64,000 bases of DNA. It comes from Rhynchopus sp. YZ270_cl-10. Lineage: Eukaryota > Euglenozoa > Diplonemea > Diplonemida > Diplonemidae. The DNA lies in contig OZ037853.1 in the NCBI GenBank assembly GCA_964035575.1, positions 1,635,473 to 1,699,472 of the forward strand. Direction: 5' to 3'. The translations under genes and the position numbers were made by a program. A model generated the notes under the pieces. The model saw nothing but the letters and a program-made list of their open reading frames with translations, was not told the DNA's origin and ran no database searches. Below, in pieces: positions 1 through 11,517 of the stretch (positions are counted from its first letter, which is position 1; every line of letters starts with the position of its first letter).

Positions 1-855
1 AGCACGTCATTTCTTGAGCACGTTGGTAACACACGAAGTGCAATGGCGATAATGGAAAGATAGATGCCGGCATTGGTGAATTGCTGGAGTTCTGCACAGG
101 AAGCTAGCATGACGTAGAATCACTGTGTGAACAAAATGACCGTATTTTGGTTGAAAATTTGACTTGAAAATTTTTTTCATAATTTGCCCAATCGAAGGTT
201 TTCCTTGGATTTTTTGGGCCATTTTATGACGTACCACGCCCGATTTTGGGCGAAAAAAAAATTTTTTTTTTGGTCAAAAATCGCCTTGTATTACCACTGT
301 ATTGGTGTAGGCTTGTACACAGAAGTGTGTTTTGTGTAACCACAGATGGTCAAAACACCCGATTTTTGCATTTTTTTGCATTTTTTGGTGCCCAAAGACC
401 CACCTCAGTGGTCGAAATTTTCCCGAAAAAAATAACTATTTATTGCCTCCAAATATTGTGCCTCAAGCCAAAATGCTTTAGGGGGGCAGGAAATAAAGTA
501 GGTTTTTTTCCCTGCATTTTTTAGCCGTAAATGGCTGGGGTGAGGGGAAAAAAGTAAATTTGAGCAGGGAATAAATAGTAAATAGCCGGGAACCCCAGCT
601 AAAAAGGGGCAGGGAATAAAAAGTCTATTTTTCCCTGCTGTTTTTTTTTGATTTTTTGCCTTCTAAGGTGCGCCTCCGTACTAACTAGACTCTCGAAATT
701 TTTTTTGGTCATGCCCCTAAAAGTGCCCAATTTTGCAATTCCAGCAAGAATTGAGCAGTTTTGAGCCTTTCTAGGGGTCTAAAATGCGTTTTTGAGGTTT
801 TTTTCCACCCAAAAAACACTTCCCAGAGGGATTTTAACGTCAAAAACACAAGATC
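1..855. other. AT-rich intergenic DNA
   Basis: No gene, RNA gene or clear repeat is visible. The stretch is rich in A and T homopolymer runs, including several pairs of A and T runs close together, and in short open frames with no recognisable protein signal. Confidence 0.5.
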
Positions 856-1245
856 ATGCCAAGGACTACCAAGAAGCAGGCCACAGATATCTATGAGGAT
901 GCTCAGAAGAAGGCGCCCACAAAAGAAACCCATGACATTGCTTTGCAAGGATTTCTGAAATTGTCGAAGATCAAGTCCCGCAAGCCACGTGAGAAGATTA
1001 CACCGCTACTTCGATCACTTGCACAAAGAACGGAAATTGAAGTCAACACCATCTGGAGTTACTTCAGCCGTCTCAACAAAAAACTAACAAAAGTATTCAT
1101 CAGACATACAAAAAGACCCTCCTCTCCTAGTTTTCGGCTTCATTTCTTATTGTACGGCACCCCAAGCACCCACCAACAGATGTGCACACGCGGTGGGTCA
1201 AAACCCCCTAAAATTTTGGCTTTCGGCACTATTTGGAGGCAATAA
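856..1245 (+). pseudogene. Tyrosine recombinase N-terminal fragment
   Basis: This short open frame begins at an ATG and encodes 129 residues. Residues 1-5 (MPRTT) and a helical segment around residues 31-77 (FLKLSKIKSRKPREK, then SYFSRLNKK) resemble residues 1-76 of the tyrosine recombinase on the opposite strand at 4.9-5.9 kb (MPRTV, then WGKFKKFNRLTSGTP and TYSKLNKC). That region is the core-binding (SAM-like) DNA-binding domain of the family. The catalytic domain with its Arg, His-x-x-Arg and Tyr residues is absent downstream, and the last 45 or so residues look like readthrough into noncoding sequence. I read it as a remnant of a related transposon gene. It could instead be a first exon, but no matching second exon is visible before the array at 1.8 kb. 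The similarity was judged by eye. Confidence 0.45.
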
Positions 1246-1254
1246 AATTACAAA

Positions 1255-1398
1255 CTCCTGGGAGAAATTGAAGATTTTTCCCCTTGGGGGGTGCAACTCC
1301 CTCGGATTCGTATTTCCCTCCGCCTTCGGCTCGGGAAATACACATCCTTGGGAGTTGCACCCCCCTCGGGGAAAAAAAGCTTCAATTTCTCCCTGGAG
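1255..1398. repeat. Large imperfect hairpin, arms about 60 bp
   Basis: The left arm starts CTCCTGGGAGAAATTGAAGA and the right arm ends with its near-complement. The G/C blocks next to the centre (GGGGGGTGCAACTCCC against GGGAGTTGCACCCCCC) pair perfectly, and the loop contains GCCTTCGGC. It may be a miniature inverted-repeat element. No target duplication was found. Confidence 0.7.
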
Positions 1399-1445
1399 TA
1401 TATAACTATTATTCACCTCCTTTTAGCGGGGTTTTATTTTGCGAT

Positions 1446-1543
1446 AACTTCACGCATTTTTTTCCCAGGCGAGGGCTACTTAATTTGCCGAGCGAAGCGA
1501 GGCAAATTGAGTGCACGAGCCTGGGAAAAAAATAAGTGAAGTT
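1446..1543. repeat. Inverted repeat with nested palindrome
   Basis: The outer arms are AACTTCACGCATTTTTTTCC and its near-complement ending AAGTGAAGTT. Both carry CCCAGGC/GCCTGGG. The centre holds a second palindrome around GCCGAGCGAAGCGAGGC, a short G/C hairpin that recurs in this window. Confidence 0.65.
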
Positions 1544-1805
1544 GGTACTCCAGAAAAAAAAAATCCCAAGTACGCAACAACTACGCAACAAGTACGCAAA
1601 ATGTACGCAAAATGGGGGTGGGCTTCATTTTTACTTGTGGGTATTTTTGGGGGTTTTTTGGTTTTAGGGTTCCAGAAGCCAGTTTGTGCACAACATTGAC
1701 CCCAAAAGTGCAGAAATCACCTGAAAGTGGCAAAAAGCAAAAGAAAAGCATGTTTTGCGGGGGGAAAATTCCAAGGTTTTTTTGCAGGGATGACCACCGC
1801 ATAGG

Positions 1806-1925
1806 CTGTACTGTACTGTACTGTACTGTACTGTACTGTACTGTACTGTACTGTACTGTACTGTACTGTACTGTACTGTACTGTACTGTACTGTACTGTA
1901 CTGTACTGTACTGTACTGTACTGTA
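1806..1925. repeat. Pentanucleotide array (CTGTA)n, 24 copies
   Basis: A perfect 120-bp array of CTGTA. It passes directly into the heptamer array that follows, the only change being insertion of GG into the unit. Confidence 0.98.
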
Positions 1926-3234
1926 CTGGGTACTGGGTACTGGGTACTGGGTACTGGGTACTGGGTACTGGGTACTGGGTACTGGGTACTGGGTACTGGG
2001 TACTGGGTACTGGGTACTGGGTACTGGGTACTGGGTACTGGGTACTGGGTACTGGGTACTGGGTACTGGGTACTGGGTACTGGGTACTGGGTACTGGGTA
2101 CTGGGTACTGGGTACTGGGTACTGGGTACTGGGTACTGGGTACTGGGTACTGGGTACTGGGTACTGGGTACTGGGTACTGGGTACTGGGTACTGGGTACT
2201 GGGTACTGGGTACTGGGTACTGGGTACTGGGTACTGGGTACTGGGTACTGGGTACTGGGTACTGGGTACTGGGTACTGGGTACTGGGTACTGGGTACTGG
2301 GTACTGGGTACTGGGTACTGGGTACTGGGTACTGGGTACTGGGTACTGGGTACTGGGTACTGGGTACTGGGTACTGGGTACTGGGTACTGGGTACTGGGT
2401 ACTGGGTACTGGGTACTGGGTACTGGGTACTGGGTACTGGGTACTGGGTACTGGGTACTGGGTACTGGGTACTGGGTACTGGGTACTGGGTACTGGGTAC
2501 TGGGTACTGGGTACTGGGTACTGGGTACTGGGTACTGGGTACTGGGTACTGGGTACTGGGTACTGGGTACTGGGTACTGGGTACTGGGTACTGGGTACTG
2601 GGTACTGGGTACTGGGTACTGGGTACTGGGTACTGGGTACTGGGTACTGGGTACTGGGTACTGGGTACTGGGTACTGGGTACTGGGTACTGGGTACTGGG
2701 TACTGGGTACTGGGTACTGGGTACTGGGTACTGGGTACTGGGTACTGGGTACTGGGTACTGGGTACTGGGTACTGGGTACTGGGTACTGGGTACTGGGTA
2801 CTGGGTACTGGGTACTGGGTACTGGGTACTGGGTACTGGGTACTGGGTACTGGGTACTGGGTACTGGGTACTGGGTACTGGGTACTGGGTACTGGGTACT
2901 GGGTACTGGGTACTGGGTACTGGGTACTGGGTACTGGGTACTGGGTACTGGGTACTGGGTACTGGGTACTGGGTACTGGGTACTGGGTACTGGGTACTGG
3001 GTACTGGGTACTGGGTACTGGGTACTGGGTACTGGGTACTGGGTACTGGGTACTGGGTACTGGGTACTGGGTACTGGGTACTGGGTACTGGGTACTGGGT
3101 ACTGGGTACTGGGTACTGGGTACTGGGTACTGGGTACTGGGTACTGGGTACTGGGTACTGGGTACTGGGTACTGGGTACTGGGTACTGGGTACTGGGTAC
3201 TGGGTACTGGGTACTGGGTACTGGGTACTGGGTA
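1926..3234. repeat. Heptanucleotide array (CTGGGTA)n, 187 copies
   Basis: About 1,309 bp of CTGGGTA with no variant copy seen by eye. Seven is not a multiple of three and the unit has no stop in any frame on either strand, so a 542-codon open frame (repeating WVLGTGY) runs across it. That frame is an artefact of the repeat, not a gene. The same heptamer appears in the opposite orientation at 53.8-54.1 kb. Confidence 0.98.
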
Positions 3235-4891
3235 CTTTAACTGTTAAACACCAAAAACATAGAACAACAACACACTTTCCTTAATGCGAGCACCTGAGGT
3301 GGCCTAGCCAGTCAAACCTCTTGGAGGTTTCAACAGCCAATTTTTTTTTATTTTTCAATTAAATAAACATGGATGTAGAAAGTACGTGACGAAAAAAAAG
3401 TACTTTTTTTCCAAAAATCGGGTTACGTGATACTTCACGTACGTGACGTTTTTTGAAAAAATATTTTACGTGATTTACGTGATTTCGAAAAAAAAACGAA
3501 AAAAAGTACTTTTTCAACCTACCTTCCTTCACCCCCCTGTAAGGGCAACCGTAGGTGAAGTAAGGTATAGTATTGAAATCGATGTGGGGGGGGGAAAGGG
3601 TCAATTTTACAAACCCGGATTTTGAGGAAATTTTTAGCTGAAAATGGGCCCCACGTATAAGGAACCGGGCTCATATTTCTCAAAATTTAAGTGGTCATAA
3701 AATTGTCCAATTTTCGAGATTGACCCCACCACTGCACGGGTGAAGCCCAAAAATGCAAATAAGGACCCTTTTTAATTTGTTCTCTTGAAATGTGTAATTT
3801 CATGTTTTCGCGAAAAAAATATCAAATGATACCTACAAGGGTTGAAGGAAGGTGGTTGAAAACAACAATTAATTAATTAAGCAATAACAACAAGGACAAG
3901 TAATTGCTAAGAAAAAACGGGGTGTGCTGTGGAAAACTCCGCGCTATTTTCGAAACCACCGTAGCATCCTGGCGATTTGCTACGAGGCGATGCGCCTGGT
4001 GTGATCGATGTGTTGTAGTCTGTGAATTCTGTGTTCCTTCCGCACTGCTCCAACGACGACGACAATGTGGGGACCCTGTGGACAAAAACGAGCTGGAACA
4101 CGCCGAGCCTGCCGAGCCGACGTCCAACAACCCTATCGAGCAGATGGTGCTGGACGAAGAGGACAGCCCCCCTTCTTGAACGTTTCAGATGCTGGCGTCC
4201 CAGTGGGTCTGGCAGCGTACGAAGAGCGTTAGCATACCCTACAGAAGAGCAGAATGCTGGGCGTGTTGTAGATTATTTCTACAGGATGGAGTTCCACATC
4301 AACACCTCGTTTTTTTTCCGATAGCAATTACTTGTTTTTTTTTGAAAAATAAAAAGTACTTTTTTTTTCACGTGAAAATCAACGTACGTGAAAATATTGG
4401 AGCGTTTTCGGCCATAAAAATGCCCGAAAACACCCGCATTTGCATTTCCGGAATCCGCCCATTCTGTGGTGGGGGATATACAGAAAAATGGACAAAATTT
4501 TAGTGACTAAAATTTTCACGAAATATGAACCCACACCCAAATGGGTAAAAAAGTACTTTATATCACGCGTGAAAATACTTTATGTGTAGAGTCTTCGAGA
4601 AAATCGATGAAAAAAAAATGACTTTCTTTCACGGGCTTTATGAAGAAATGGCTGGAGGTGTGAAAAAAGGTTTCACTCAGTTAAAAAAAGTTTCACTCCA
4701 CGTATTTCGCCTTGTATGTGTATGTTTCTGTTGTTGGTGTGTGCAGGAAAGTGGGTTGGGAGTCGGGTGGGGGGTCGGGTGGGGAGTCACACAAAATATG
4801 CGGAGGAGGGTTTTAATTTTGAACGCTCAAGTATGTTTTTGATGATGGGGGGTTTGGGTTTGGTAGGGGGATGAGGGACAAGATTACGGAA

Positions 4892-5887
4892 TTACTCTGT
4901 TGAGTTCCGAACATTCACATTGATGTCCACCTGCTGTGTTCCTCCGGCGTGTGCGGCTCCGCTTGGTTGGGTTCCTCCGGCGCCCGACAGAAAGCTTGCC
5001 ATAGTAGTCTGGGAGCGGACGGAGGCGTCAAAATACCTCCCTGGCATGGTGGGCGTACTCCAGCCAAAGTGGTTCTGCATTTGCAGAGCAGATGCACCTG
5101 ATTCTGCCGCACAGGTGGCCGAGCTTCTGCGCATGGAGTGTCCTGTGAATCGCCCTTGGAAGCCCATTGCGGTTGCCACATCAGAAGGGATACGATAAAT
5201 GGGGTTCACCCCCATTGGACCGTTTCTCAACATACTGCCGGTCGCCTGGAGGAAGAACCTGGTGTTGTCCTTGCGAGCCCTGAGGTGGAGGTAGTCCTTG
5301 ATGACCTGGAAGAAGAGTGTGCCACGCGGAATCATCCAATGGCCAAACCTTTTTTCCGGTGCGCGCACCTTTCCGTGCTTGTAGGTCCCGAAGTAGCCGT
5401 CTTCCCGTTCCTCAAGGTCTGAGATCTTCATGTCACAGAGTTCGCTGCAGCGTGCACCGCTCGTGAACGCCATGGCGACGTAGCACTTCCGAACCACCCA
5501 GTACGGCGTGTTTAATGTGTCATTCTCCAGGAAGGCCTCAACTTGAGCTGTCGTCATAACTGATGCCTGACGGATGTCCTCATTCCTGGCATAGCCCTTC
5601 AGCAATTGCGCAATGCGAGGAAACACCTTCAAGCTGAATGCGTAGTTGATCTGGGTGCACTTGTTTAGCTTGCTGTAGGTGCAGAACAGCGTGGTGCCCT
5701 TCATCCCCTTGTCGCGGAGGCTCTTCAGGTAGGCAACGTAGTGGTGCTCTTGGGGTGTGCCTGACGTCAGCCTGTTGAACTTTTTGAATTTTCCCCACTC
5801 CTTGAGATAAGCTTCACCCGATGGAAGTTGCGTGAGAAGTTCGTCGTAGGTGTTGTCCATAGTGACTTCCTTTACAGTGCGAGGCAT
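4892..5887 (-). CDS. Tyrosine recombinase, Crypton-like
   Basis: A 331-residue protein starting at an ATG. Residues about 20-105 form a helical core-binding region. The catalytic domain follows with the family residues in order: Arg146 in TSGARCSEL, His250-x-x-Arg253 in FTGHSMRRSSAT, a His273/Trp276 pair in NHFGWSTPT, and Tyr285 in GRYFD as the likely nucleophile. Such enzymes cut and rejoin DNA through a covalent phosphotyrosine, and stand alone, without reverse transcriptase, in Crypton DNA transposons. No reverse transcriptase lies nearby. After the nucleophile there is a Gly/Ala-rich tail of about 45 residues. All catalytic positions are present and the frame is open, so the gene may be intact. 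It could also be a domesticated recombinase. The TIR-like sequences around it favour a mobile role. Confidence 0.85.
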   Translation of the reverse strand: MPRTVKEVTMDNTYDELLTQLPSGEAYLKEWGKFKKFNRLTSGTPQEHHYVAYLKSLRDKGMKGTTLFCTYSKLNKCTQINYAFSLKVFPRIAQLLKGYARNEDIRQASVMTTAQVEAFLENDTLNTPYWVVRKCYVAMAFTSGARCSELCDMKISDLEEREDGYFGTYKHGKVRAPEKRFGHWMIPRGTLFFQVIKDYLHLRARKDNTRFFLQATGSMLRNGPMGVNPIYRIPSDVATAMGFQGRFTGHSMRRSSATCAAESGASALQMQNHFGWSTPTMPGRYFDASVRSQTTMASFLSGAGGTQPSGAAHAGGTQQVDINVNVRNSTE

Positions 5888-5986
5888 GTTTTTCTTGATG
5901 TGTGAGTGTGATGTCCCTGTCGTTTGTTCTTATTTCTCAAATCCTACACATAAAGTATTTTCAAATGTAATATAAAATCACGTATT

Positions 5987-6166
5987 CGATGAAAAAAGCA
6001 GCTTTTTTTCACTTACCAACCATTTCGTGGACTCGTTCACCATTTATTGCACTCGCTGCGCTCGTACAATAAATTTTACATACCACCCTCGCTTCGCTCG
6101 GGTGGTATTCTTTCACTCTTCCACGAAATGGTTGGTGCGTGAAAAAAAGTCTACTTTTTTTCATCG
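5987..6166. repeat. Long hairpin with about 45-bp arms
   Basis: The arms begin CGATGAAAAAAGCAGCTTTT and end with the near-complement, both including CCAACCATTTCGTGGA. The loop of about 90 bp carries two small palindromes, CTCGCTGCGCTCG and CTCGCTTCGCTCG. It lies just upstream of the recombinase gene at 4892-5887, so it could hold its control region or be the inner end of the element. Confidence 0.7.
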
Positions 6167-6377
6167 GAATAAATAGTTATTTTTTTTTCTTCAAAAAAAA
6201 AAAAGTACTTTTTTTTTTCATTTTTCGTCACGTACTTTTCAGGCCTTTTGCTAACCATCATGCCATCATGCCACGTTTTTGGGCGTTTTTTATTTTTTTT
6301 TCCATCATGCCACCATCATGCCACGGGGGGTGGTGGGGCAAGGCTTTCGCTATCCATCACCTGGGGATTTCCCCCCA

Positions 6378-6823
6378 GATGGCATGATGGCATGATGGCA
6401 TGATGGTATGATGGCATGATGGCATGATGGCATGATGGCATGATGGCATGATGGCATGATGGCATGATGGCATGATGGCATGATGGCATGATGGCATGAT
6501 GGCATGATGGCATGATGGCATGATGGCATGATGGCATGATGGCATGATGGCATGATGGCATGATGGCATGATGGCATGATGGCATGATGGCATGATGGCA
6601 TGATGGCATGATGGCATGATGGCATGATGGCATGATGGCATGATGGCATGATGGCATGATGGCATGATGGCATGATGGCATGATGGCATGATGGCATGAT
6701 GGCATGATGGCATGATGGCATGATGGCATGATGGCATGATGGCATGATGGCATGATGGCATGATGGCATGATGGCATGATGGTATGATGGCATGATGGCA
6801 TGATGGCATGATGGCATGATGGC
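6378..6823. repeat. Octanucleotide array (CATGATGG)n, about 56 copies
   Basis: A nearly pure 446-bp array. TATGATGG variants occur only near the two ends (about 6411 and 6783). Copies of the complement (CCATCATG) lie just upstream at about 6256-6325, so the array is flanked by the same motif inverted. On the minus strand it gives an open frame repeating HHAIMPSC, which is not a gene. Confidence 0.97.
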
Positions 6824-7311
6824 ACCTTAAAATTTTTCTGCTCGCTGCGCTCGCGGAGGTATACCTCAAAAACATTTCCGCTCGCTTCGCTCGCGCTGTA
6901 CGCCATTTTCTTCCTGCCTACGGTGCCATTTTACAATGTCTAGGGGGATTCCCTTGCATTTTACAGCCAAAAATGAAACTTGACCCAAGCTGCAAAAGTT
7001 TGACCATTTTTAGTTCAAAGTGACCCAACCGTTGCAACAGCCCCTGCTTCTGGAAGACGTATTGATTTTGTACGGTTAGTGTACGTAAGGCGCAAGACCA
7101 AGCGCCGTTAATAAAGGATTAGATTCCGTTTTTTTGTTATCTCGCAAAGCTGACCCTTCGCCTCTCCACCCTGTGGCTGGCAGGGAGGCGCGCGCGAAGC
7201 GCGCGACGACCGCTTTCACCAGGTGGGAAAGCTCGGAATGTACTTTTTTTCCAGGAAATTATTTTTTTTACGCTCCGTCCCAAATTTTTGTCCACACATA
7301 CGATAAAGTAA
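6824..7311. other. Intergenic DNA with G/C mini-hairpins
   Basis: No gene is visible. The stretch has short palindromes of the CTCGCTTCGCTCG type near 6841-6855 and 6882-6897, and GCGCGCGAAGCGCGCG near 7190-7206. Confidence 0.5.
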
Positions 7312-7491
7312 TAGTTACTCCACTAAATAAATCGAGCAAAAATATGGTGAACTCAGCGGAGCCCGGTTTTAAAAGTGCCAAAAACGACCTTTTCGTTTTG
7401 ACGCATTGTGACTTCCTCAAATGCACTTTTCAAGGGTAAAAAATTCGGGTTTTCTAAGCACAACCAGTGTTAAGTCAAAAAATTTCGCGAA
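7312..7491 (+). repeat. Dispersed repeat A, copy 1
   Basis: A 180-bp noncoding sequence beginning TAGTTACTCCACTAAATAAA. A second copy of the same strand sense lies at 49445-49621, with scattered substitutions only. It has no coding signal. Confidence 0.85.
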
Positions 7492-7961
7492 AAAAAAATA
7501 GATTTTTTTTGACTCTAGATGCCGGAACCCAGAAACGTCCATTCGAGCAATTTTTTTTTGGTTTTGACACACCCTGTGCCCGCCAGGCATAGTCTGTACA
7601 AAGTGATTTTTACCTGGATTTTTGCCTGTATTTTCCTTAAGGAAAATACATAGGGAATTATCTTAACCCCTCCTCCCGGCGGTACCACACTAACACCCAC
7701 CTACACACACTTTCATCCCATTTCACCCCATTACACATGAATTACAACGCCTTGGTCTTTAATAAAGAGATGTGCGGACGACACCCAAGAAATCGACATT
7801 TTTCGCGATAGTTGGTACTCCAAAAATTTGCCGGAACCGAAAATCGTGTAGTTTGGGGGTATTGAGGCCAGAAAAAAATTGTGCGAATACATGAAAATAT
7901 TCCTGATAGGGTGGCATTCGGCCAAAACATCAGCTATTTTGGTCATTTTGCCTTGTACAGT

Positions 7962-8032
7962 ACTGTGTACTGTGTACTGTGTACTGTGTACTGTGTACTG
8001 TGTACTGTGTACTGTGTACTGTGTACTGTGTA
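7962..8032. repeat. Heptanucleotide array (CTGTGTA)n
   Basis: About ten copies of CTGTGTA. They pass without a break into a nonamer array whose unit is the same with TA added. Confidence 0.95.
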
Positions 8033-8303
8033 CTGTGTATACTGTGTATACTGTGTATACTGTGTATACTGTGTATACTGTGTATACTGTGTATACTGTG
8101 TATATTGTGTATACTGTGTATACTGTGTATACTGTGTATACTGTGTATACTGTGTATACTGTGTATACTGTGTATACTGTGTATACTGTGTATACTGTGT
8201 ATACTGTGTATACTGTGTATACTGTGTATACTGTGTATACTGTGTATACTGTGTATACTGTGTATACTGTGTATACTGTGTATACTGTGTATACTGTGTA
8301 TAC
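8033..8303. repeat. Nonanucleotide array (CTGTGTATA)n, about 30 copies
   Basis: About 270 bp with one ATATTGTGT variant near 8103. The unit is free of stops on both strands, which gives open frames such as repeated YTV, CIL or HSI. None is a gene. The same unit follows a CTGTA array at 50.9 kb. Confidence 0.96.
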
Positions 8304-8690
8304 TACCTGTGTGTGACCATACCCCAGATGGTCTGAAGAGTGATCTGACCATATTCTCCAGGTACAATATATACCCGGAGAATCCATTGGAGCAAGAATT
8401 TTGCACTTTTGAGCACCACAGATTACATACTGCCATTTTTGCGGCCATAATATTTTTGAAAATGGCAAAGACATTTCCTTAAGGAATTACAGGGAACCAG
8501 GGTCCCTCTCTCTATGGGTTCTGAGGTTTTAGTCACTCAACGAATCTGCTCGATTTTTTTTGACTGTAGATGGGAGGTACCCCAAAAAATCAATTAAAGC
8601 AAGAATTTTACAGTTTTGAATAGTTGTTCTTTATTTAGAAAAGTACCCAGTTTGGACAAAAATTTGGGATTGAGTGTTAGTAAACACGTA
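8304..8690 (+). repeat. Dispersed repeat B, copy 1
   Basis: A 390-bp noncoding sequence directly downstream of the nonamer array (it begins CTACCTGTGTGTGACCATAC). It is repeated at 50960-51343, again directly downstream of a nonamer array, so array and flank travel as one repeat family. It ends with TTTGGACAAAAA and GTGTTAG. Confidence 0.9.
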
Positions 8691-10177
8691 GTATTTGACA
8701 AAATGCTCGAGACCCTCGTGAAAAGTCGCGCGTCTGCGTATCCCGCTCCCCGCTTGTTTCCCCCTCTTTTCCCCCCTGTGCTCCACGACACTTTATGTAC
8801 TTCAGGCAAACACAACCATATCGTAAATCAAGTCGAAGAAGAAAAAAAAAATGTGTGGAAGCGAACAACAAACAACTTTTACTTTTTTCCCCCCCGTTTA
8901 TAGTCTTTTGAGCAACAAGCAAAGAGGAACGAGTCTCTCGAGCATTTTTTGACCATCATGCCATTCAGGGGGAAAATCCCAACGTTAGCAAAAGGCCTGT
9001 ATCCCAGGGTTGTTTCTAGGATCTCGTTTTTTTTTCTCGGGGGGGGTCAATTTTTTCCCAAAAATGGTGTGGCTAAATCCAGTACAAAAACAGCACAAAA
9101 GAATCACAAAAGAAGTACAAAAATTACACTTTATTTTGGGGGTGTTTTTCGCGAAAAATTATTTCCCTGTATAAACTTTTTGGGGGTCGGGGTCGGGTCG
9201 GGGGGAAAATTTTTTTTGGCCTACAAAAATTGAGGAATTTTTTTTTCTTCTTCGATTCTCGGGAGTCCGTGCGTGCTGTGATGGGGTCACTTTGCGCTGA
9301 GAAATGAGTATTTTTGACCTAAAATGCATGCATCAGTTTTTACAGGGCATTTTCAGGTTTAGTGTAAAATATGGTCAGTACTTGACCACTGAGGGTAAAG
9401 TGCAAGGTAAACGTGGGGGCAGTTTGCATAGCTGCGAACTTTGCTGCATGTTGTGACCCCACCATTTTACGGACGGAGCTCGTAGAACCCAATGAGGAGT
9501 GAGAAAGAAGGATGTGGCCAACGAAAAAAGTAGCGTACCGTGCGCCTGCGGCGCAAGATTGCAACCCACCCTTTCCCTTGGGGCGATTGGGAAAGTACGA
9601 ATTGGTACCACTTCTTGGTACCCCTTCTCAACCTACTTTGCCAGGGAGAGCGCGCGCGAAGCGCCCGCGGGGTTTAACTGTTTTTGCTTAGAATTGTACG
9701 TGCTGAAAATCCACACGTACTTTTTTTATTTGTGGGGGAGCTGCGTAATCCCTGACATCACAGAATACCCATTTATTTCACAAATAACCGAAATAAACAC
9801 GTCGTAGCTGATGACGAAGACGCAAATGGTGAATGTGAAGACAAGGTATGGTCTCATCTCCCCCACAGAAAATACAACTTTCACTAAACATATGGGTAGG
9901 GTTTTGCACTACTTTTTGCATCCCTGTCTTCTTCCTACACCCTCAAATTCAGGGTAACAATTTTCTTGACGTCATCAATTAACTTCTATTAATTATTACT
10001 ATTTTCCAAGCGACCATAACTTAGTCACACCCCACATTTACACTCATCACAGGATCGTGAAAAAAAAAAATCTGAACTGCATCAGCGATTGCGATAAGAA
10101 GTTTGGCCGTCTCCGACATTCAACGCGTTCACCCTCATCAATTCTGAGTTTGCGGATGAACAACGGGGGGGTTAAAG
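8691..10177. other. Intergenic DNA, nothing recognised
   Basis: About 1.5 kb with poly-T tracts, a short CTCGGGGGGGG run, and a G/C mini-palindrome near 9650-9670 (GCGCGCGAAGCGC). No open frame has protein-like features. Confidence 0.4.
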
Positions 10178-11350
10178 TCAGTCACTGCTATAGCCATTAA
10201 CCCAGGGAGCATAGCTAGTGCAAGAAATTCGACTTTGGAAACCTTCCGGAAAGTCTGTCCTCTGATTGCGGAGGACTAGGCACAAGAAAATATTGCGTTC
10301 CCCCAGAAAACCAGTGCACAATTCACACTCCTTGTGGGTGGTCTTGTTGCCTTTTTTTGTCACAGTAATTTTGGCCCAGGCATGCTCTTGAAGCATGACA
10401 ATTTAGTGTGTATGGGGCAGGGTGTTGTTTTGTTCTGAATTCTCTTTGTTTAACATCTAAGTCAATCGCGGGTGGTGGTTTGTGTAGCGTGAGGCACTCT
10501 TTTTAATAAACTTCCTGCAGTTGCTATGCACTGTTATTTCTTCGGATTTATCATCATACAGCGTAACATAGTGGATTCGCCTGGTCGACACAACCTTTGA
10601 TAGATATGGGATAACCAACCCCCTTCGACCCCTCGTGGGTTCACTGAACAAGCCCTAGTGGTAGTTAGACGCGATTGACATTTACATTTCTTAGAGATGA
10701 AAGAACAAGACAACACTTCTGTACCCGCGCATCAAAATTGTGGAAAACTTTGCACCCCAAACACCCTCAACAACGCCCGCCAAAAGGCGCCCCTTGTTGC
10801 TGGGAGTTGGTTCTCATGTTTGATACCTGCACAGCGGGCATTCCTCTGAGTCCAACGCATGTTTGGCCTGTCTGCGGCGTTGTACTTCAGGTGCACGAAG
10901 ACAGGGTCTGGTGGTAAATTTTGCGTACTACTGCGACGTGGTACTGCGTGGGTATGGGAATATGGGTACCTGGGTACAGGATATTTGTTGTCAAAGACAT
11001 CAACCACCATGCATTGAGGAGGGTAAGACAGTGGTCGCAGTTTCTACTTGATAGCATTACAACATTTAACTTCTCCACGGGGGTCTTGGGCCGTTCATTC
11101 GGTTCTACCTTGACTACCGGAAGATATTCTTGAGGCCTTTTTGGTCTCTAGAATATCCGGTCTTCCCGAACGGAGGCACACTTTGTGTGTTACTACGACC
11201 TGGCAATTTCCAGCAGTAGGTTAAGTAATCTTTCTTGTAAATTGTTGGATCATTATCTCCTCAGTGCATGAATGCCCCACGTGACTGGACACTTTTGTGT
11301 TTGTCATGTGGAGCTGTGGTTGCTCTTTCACGACTTTTTCCTGTTCCTGG
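10178..11350. repeat. Rearranged duplicate of the 52.4-54.7 kb region
   Basis: Bases about 10178-10855 match, inverted, about 52380-53060. Bases about 10985-11350 match, inverted, about 54310-54700. The two blocks are in swapped order relative to the other locus, with about 130 bp here joining what are outer ends there. This fits one element in two permuted forms or a tandem junction. No open frame looks like a protein. Confidence 0.7.
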
Positions 11351-11372
11351 GTACCTGTTCCTGGACCTGGAC

Positions 11373-11517
11373 CTGGGTACCTGGGTACCTGGGTACCTGG
11401 GTACCTGGGTACCTGGGTACCTGGGTACCTGGGTACCTGGGTACCTGGGTACCTGGGTACCTGGGTACCTGGGTACCTGGGTATCTGGGTATCTGGGTAC
11501 CTGGGTACCTGGGTACC
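11373..11517. repeat. Octanucleotide array (CTGGGTAC)n, about 18 copies
   Basis: A 145-bp array with two TATCTGGG variants near the right end. The unit differs from CTGGGTA by one added C. The neighbouring GTTCCTGG copies at 11338-11370 look like its degenerate start. Confidence 0.96.

Larger units (their letters stand above)
3378..6240 (-). mobile_element. Possible TIR transposon carrying a tyrosine recombinase
   Basis: The left edge GAAAGTACGTGACGAAAA and the complement of the right edge GAAAAGTACGTGACGAAAA match except for one extra A. Both are followed inwards by AAGTACTTTTTTT. Between them lies a single intact gene, the tyrosine recombinase at 4892-5887. Internal copies of ACGTACGTGA, AGTACTTTTT and CACGTGAAA occur near 3430-3520, 4350-4400 and 4540-4580, so the ends may belong to a wider family of smaller elements, and the whole may be composite. 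No convincing target duplication was found. Crypton-type DNA transposons carry this kind of recombinase but usually lack inverted ends, which makes the arrangement notable if real. Confidence 0.4.

Noticed and set aside
1612-3240. 542-codon open frame with WVLGTGY repeats
   Set aside because: It is produced by the stop-free CTGGGTA heptamer array; there is no protein-like sequence outside the array.
7731-8482. Overlapping frames with YTV, HSI and CIL repeats
   Set aside because: All are readings of the CTGTGTATA array in different frames.
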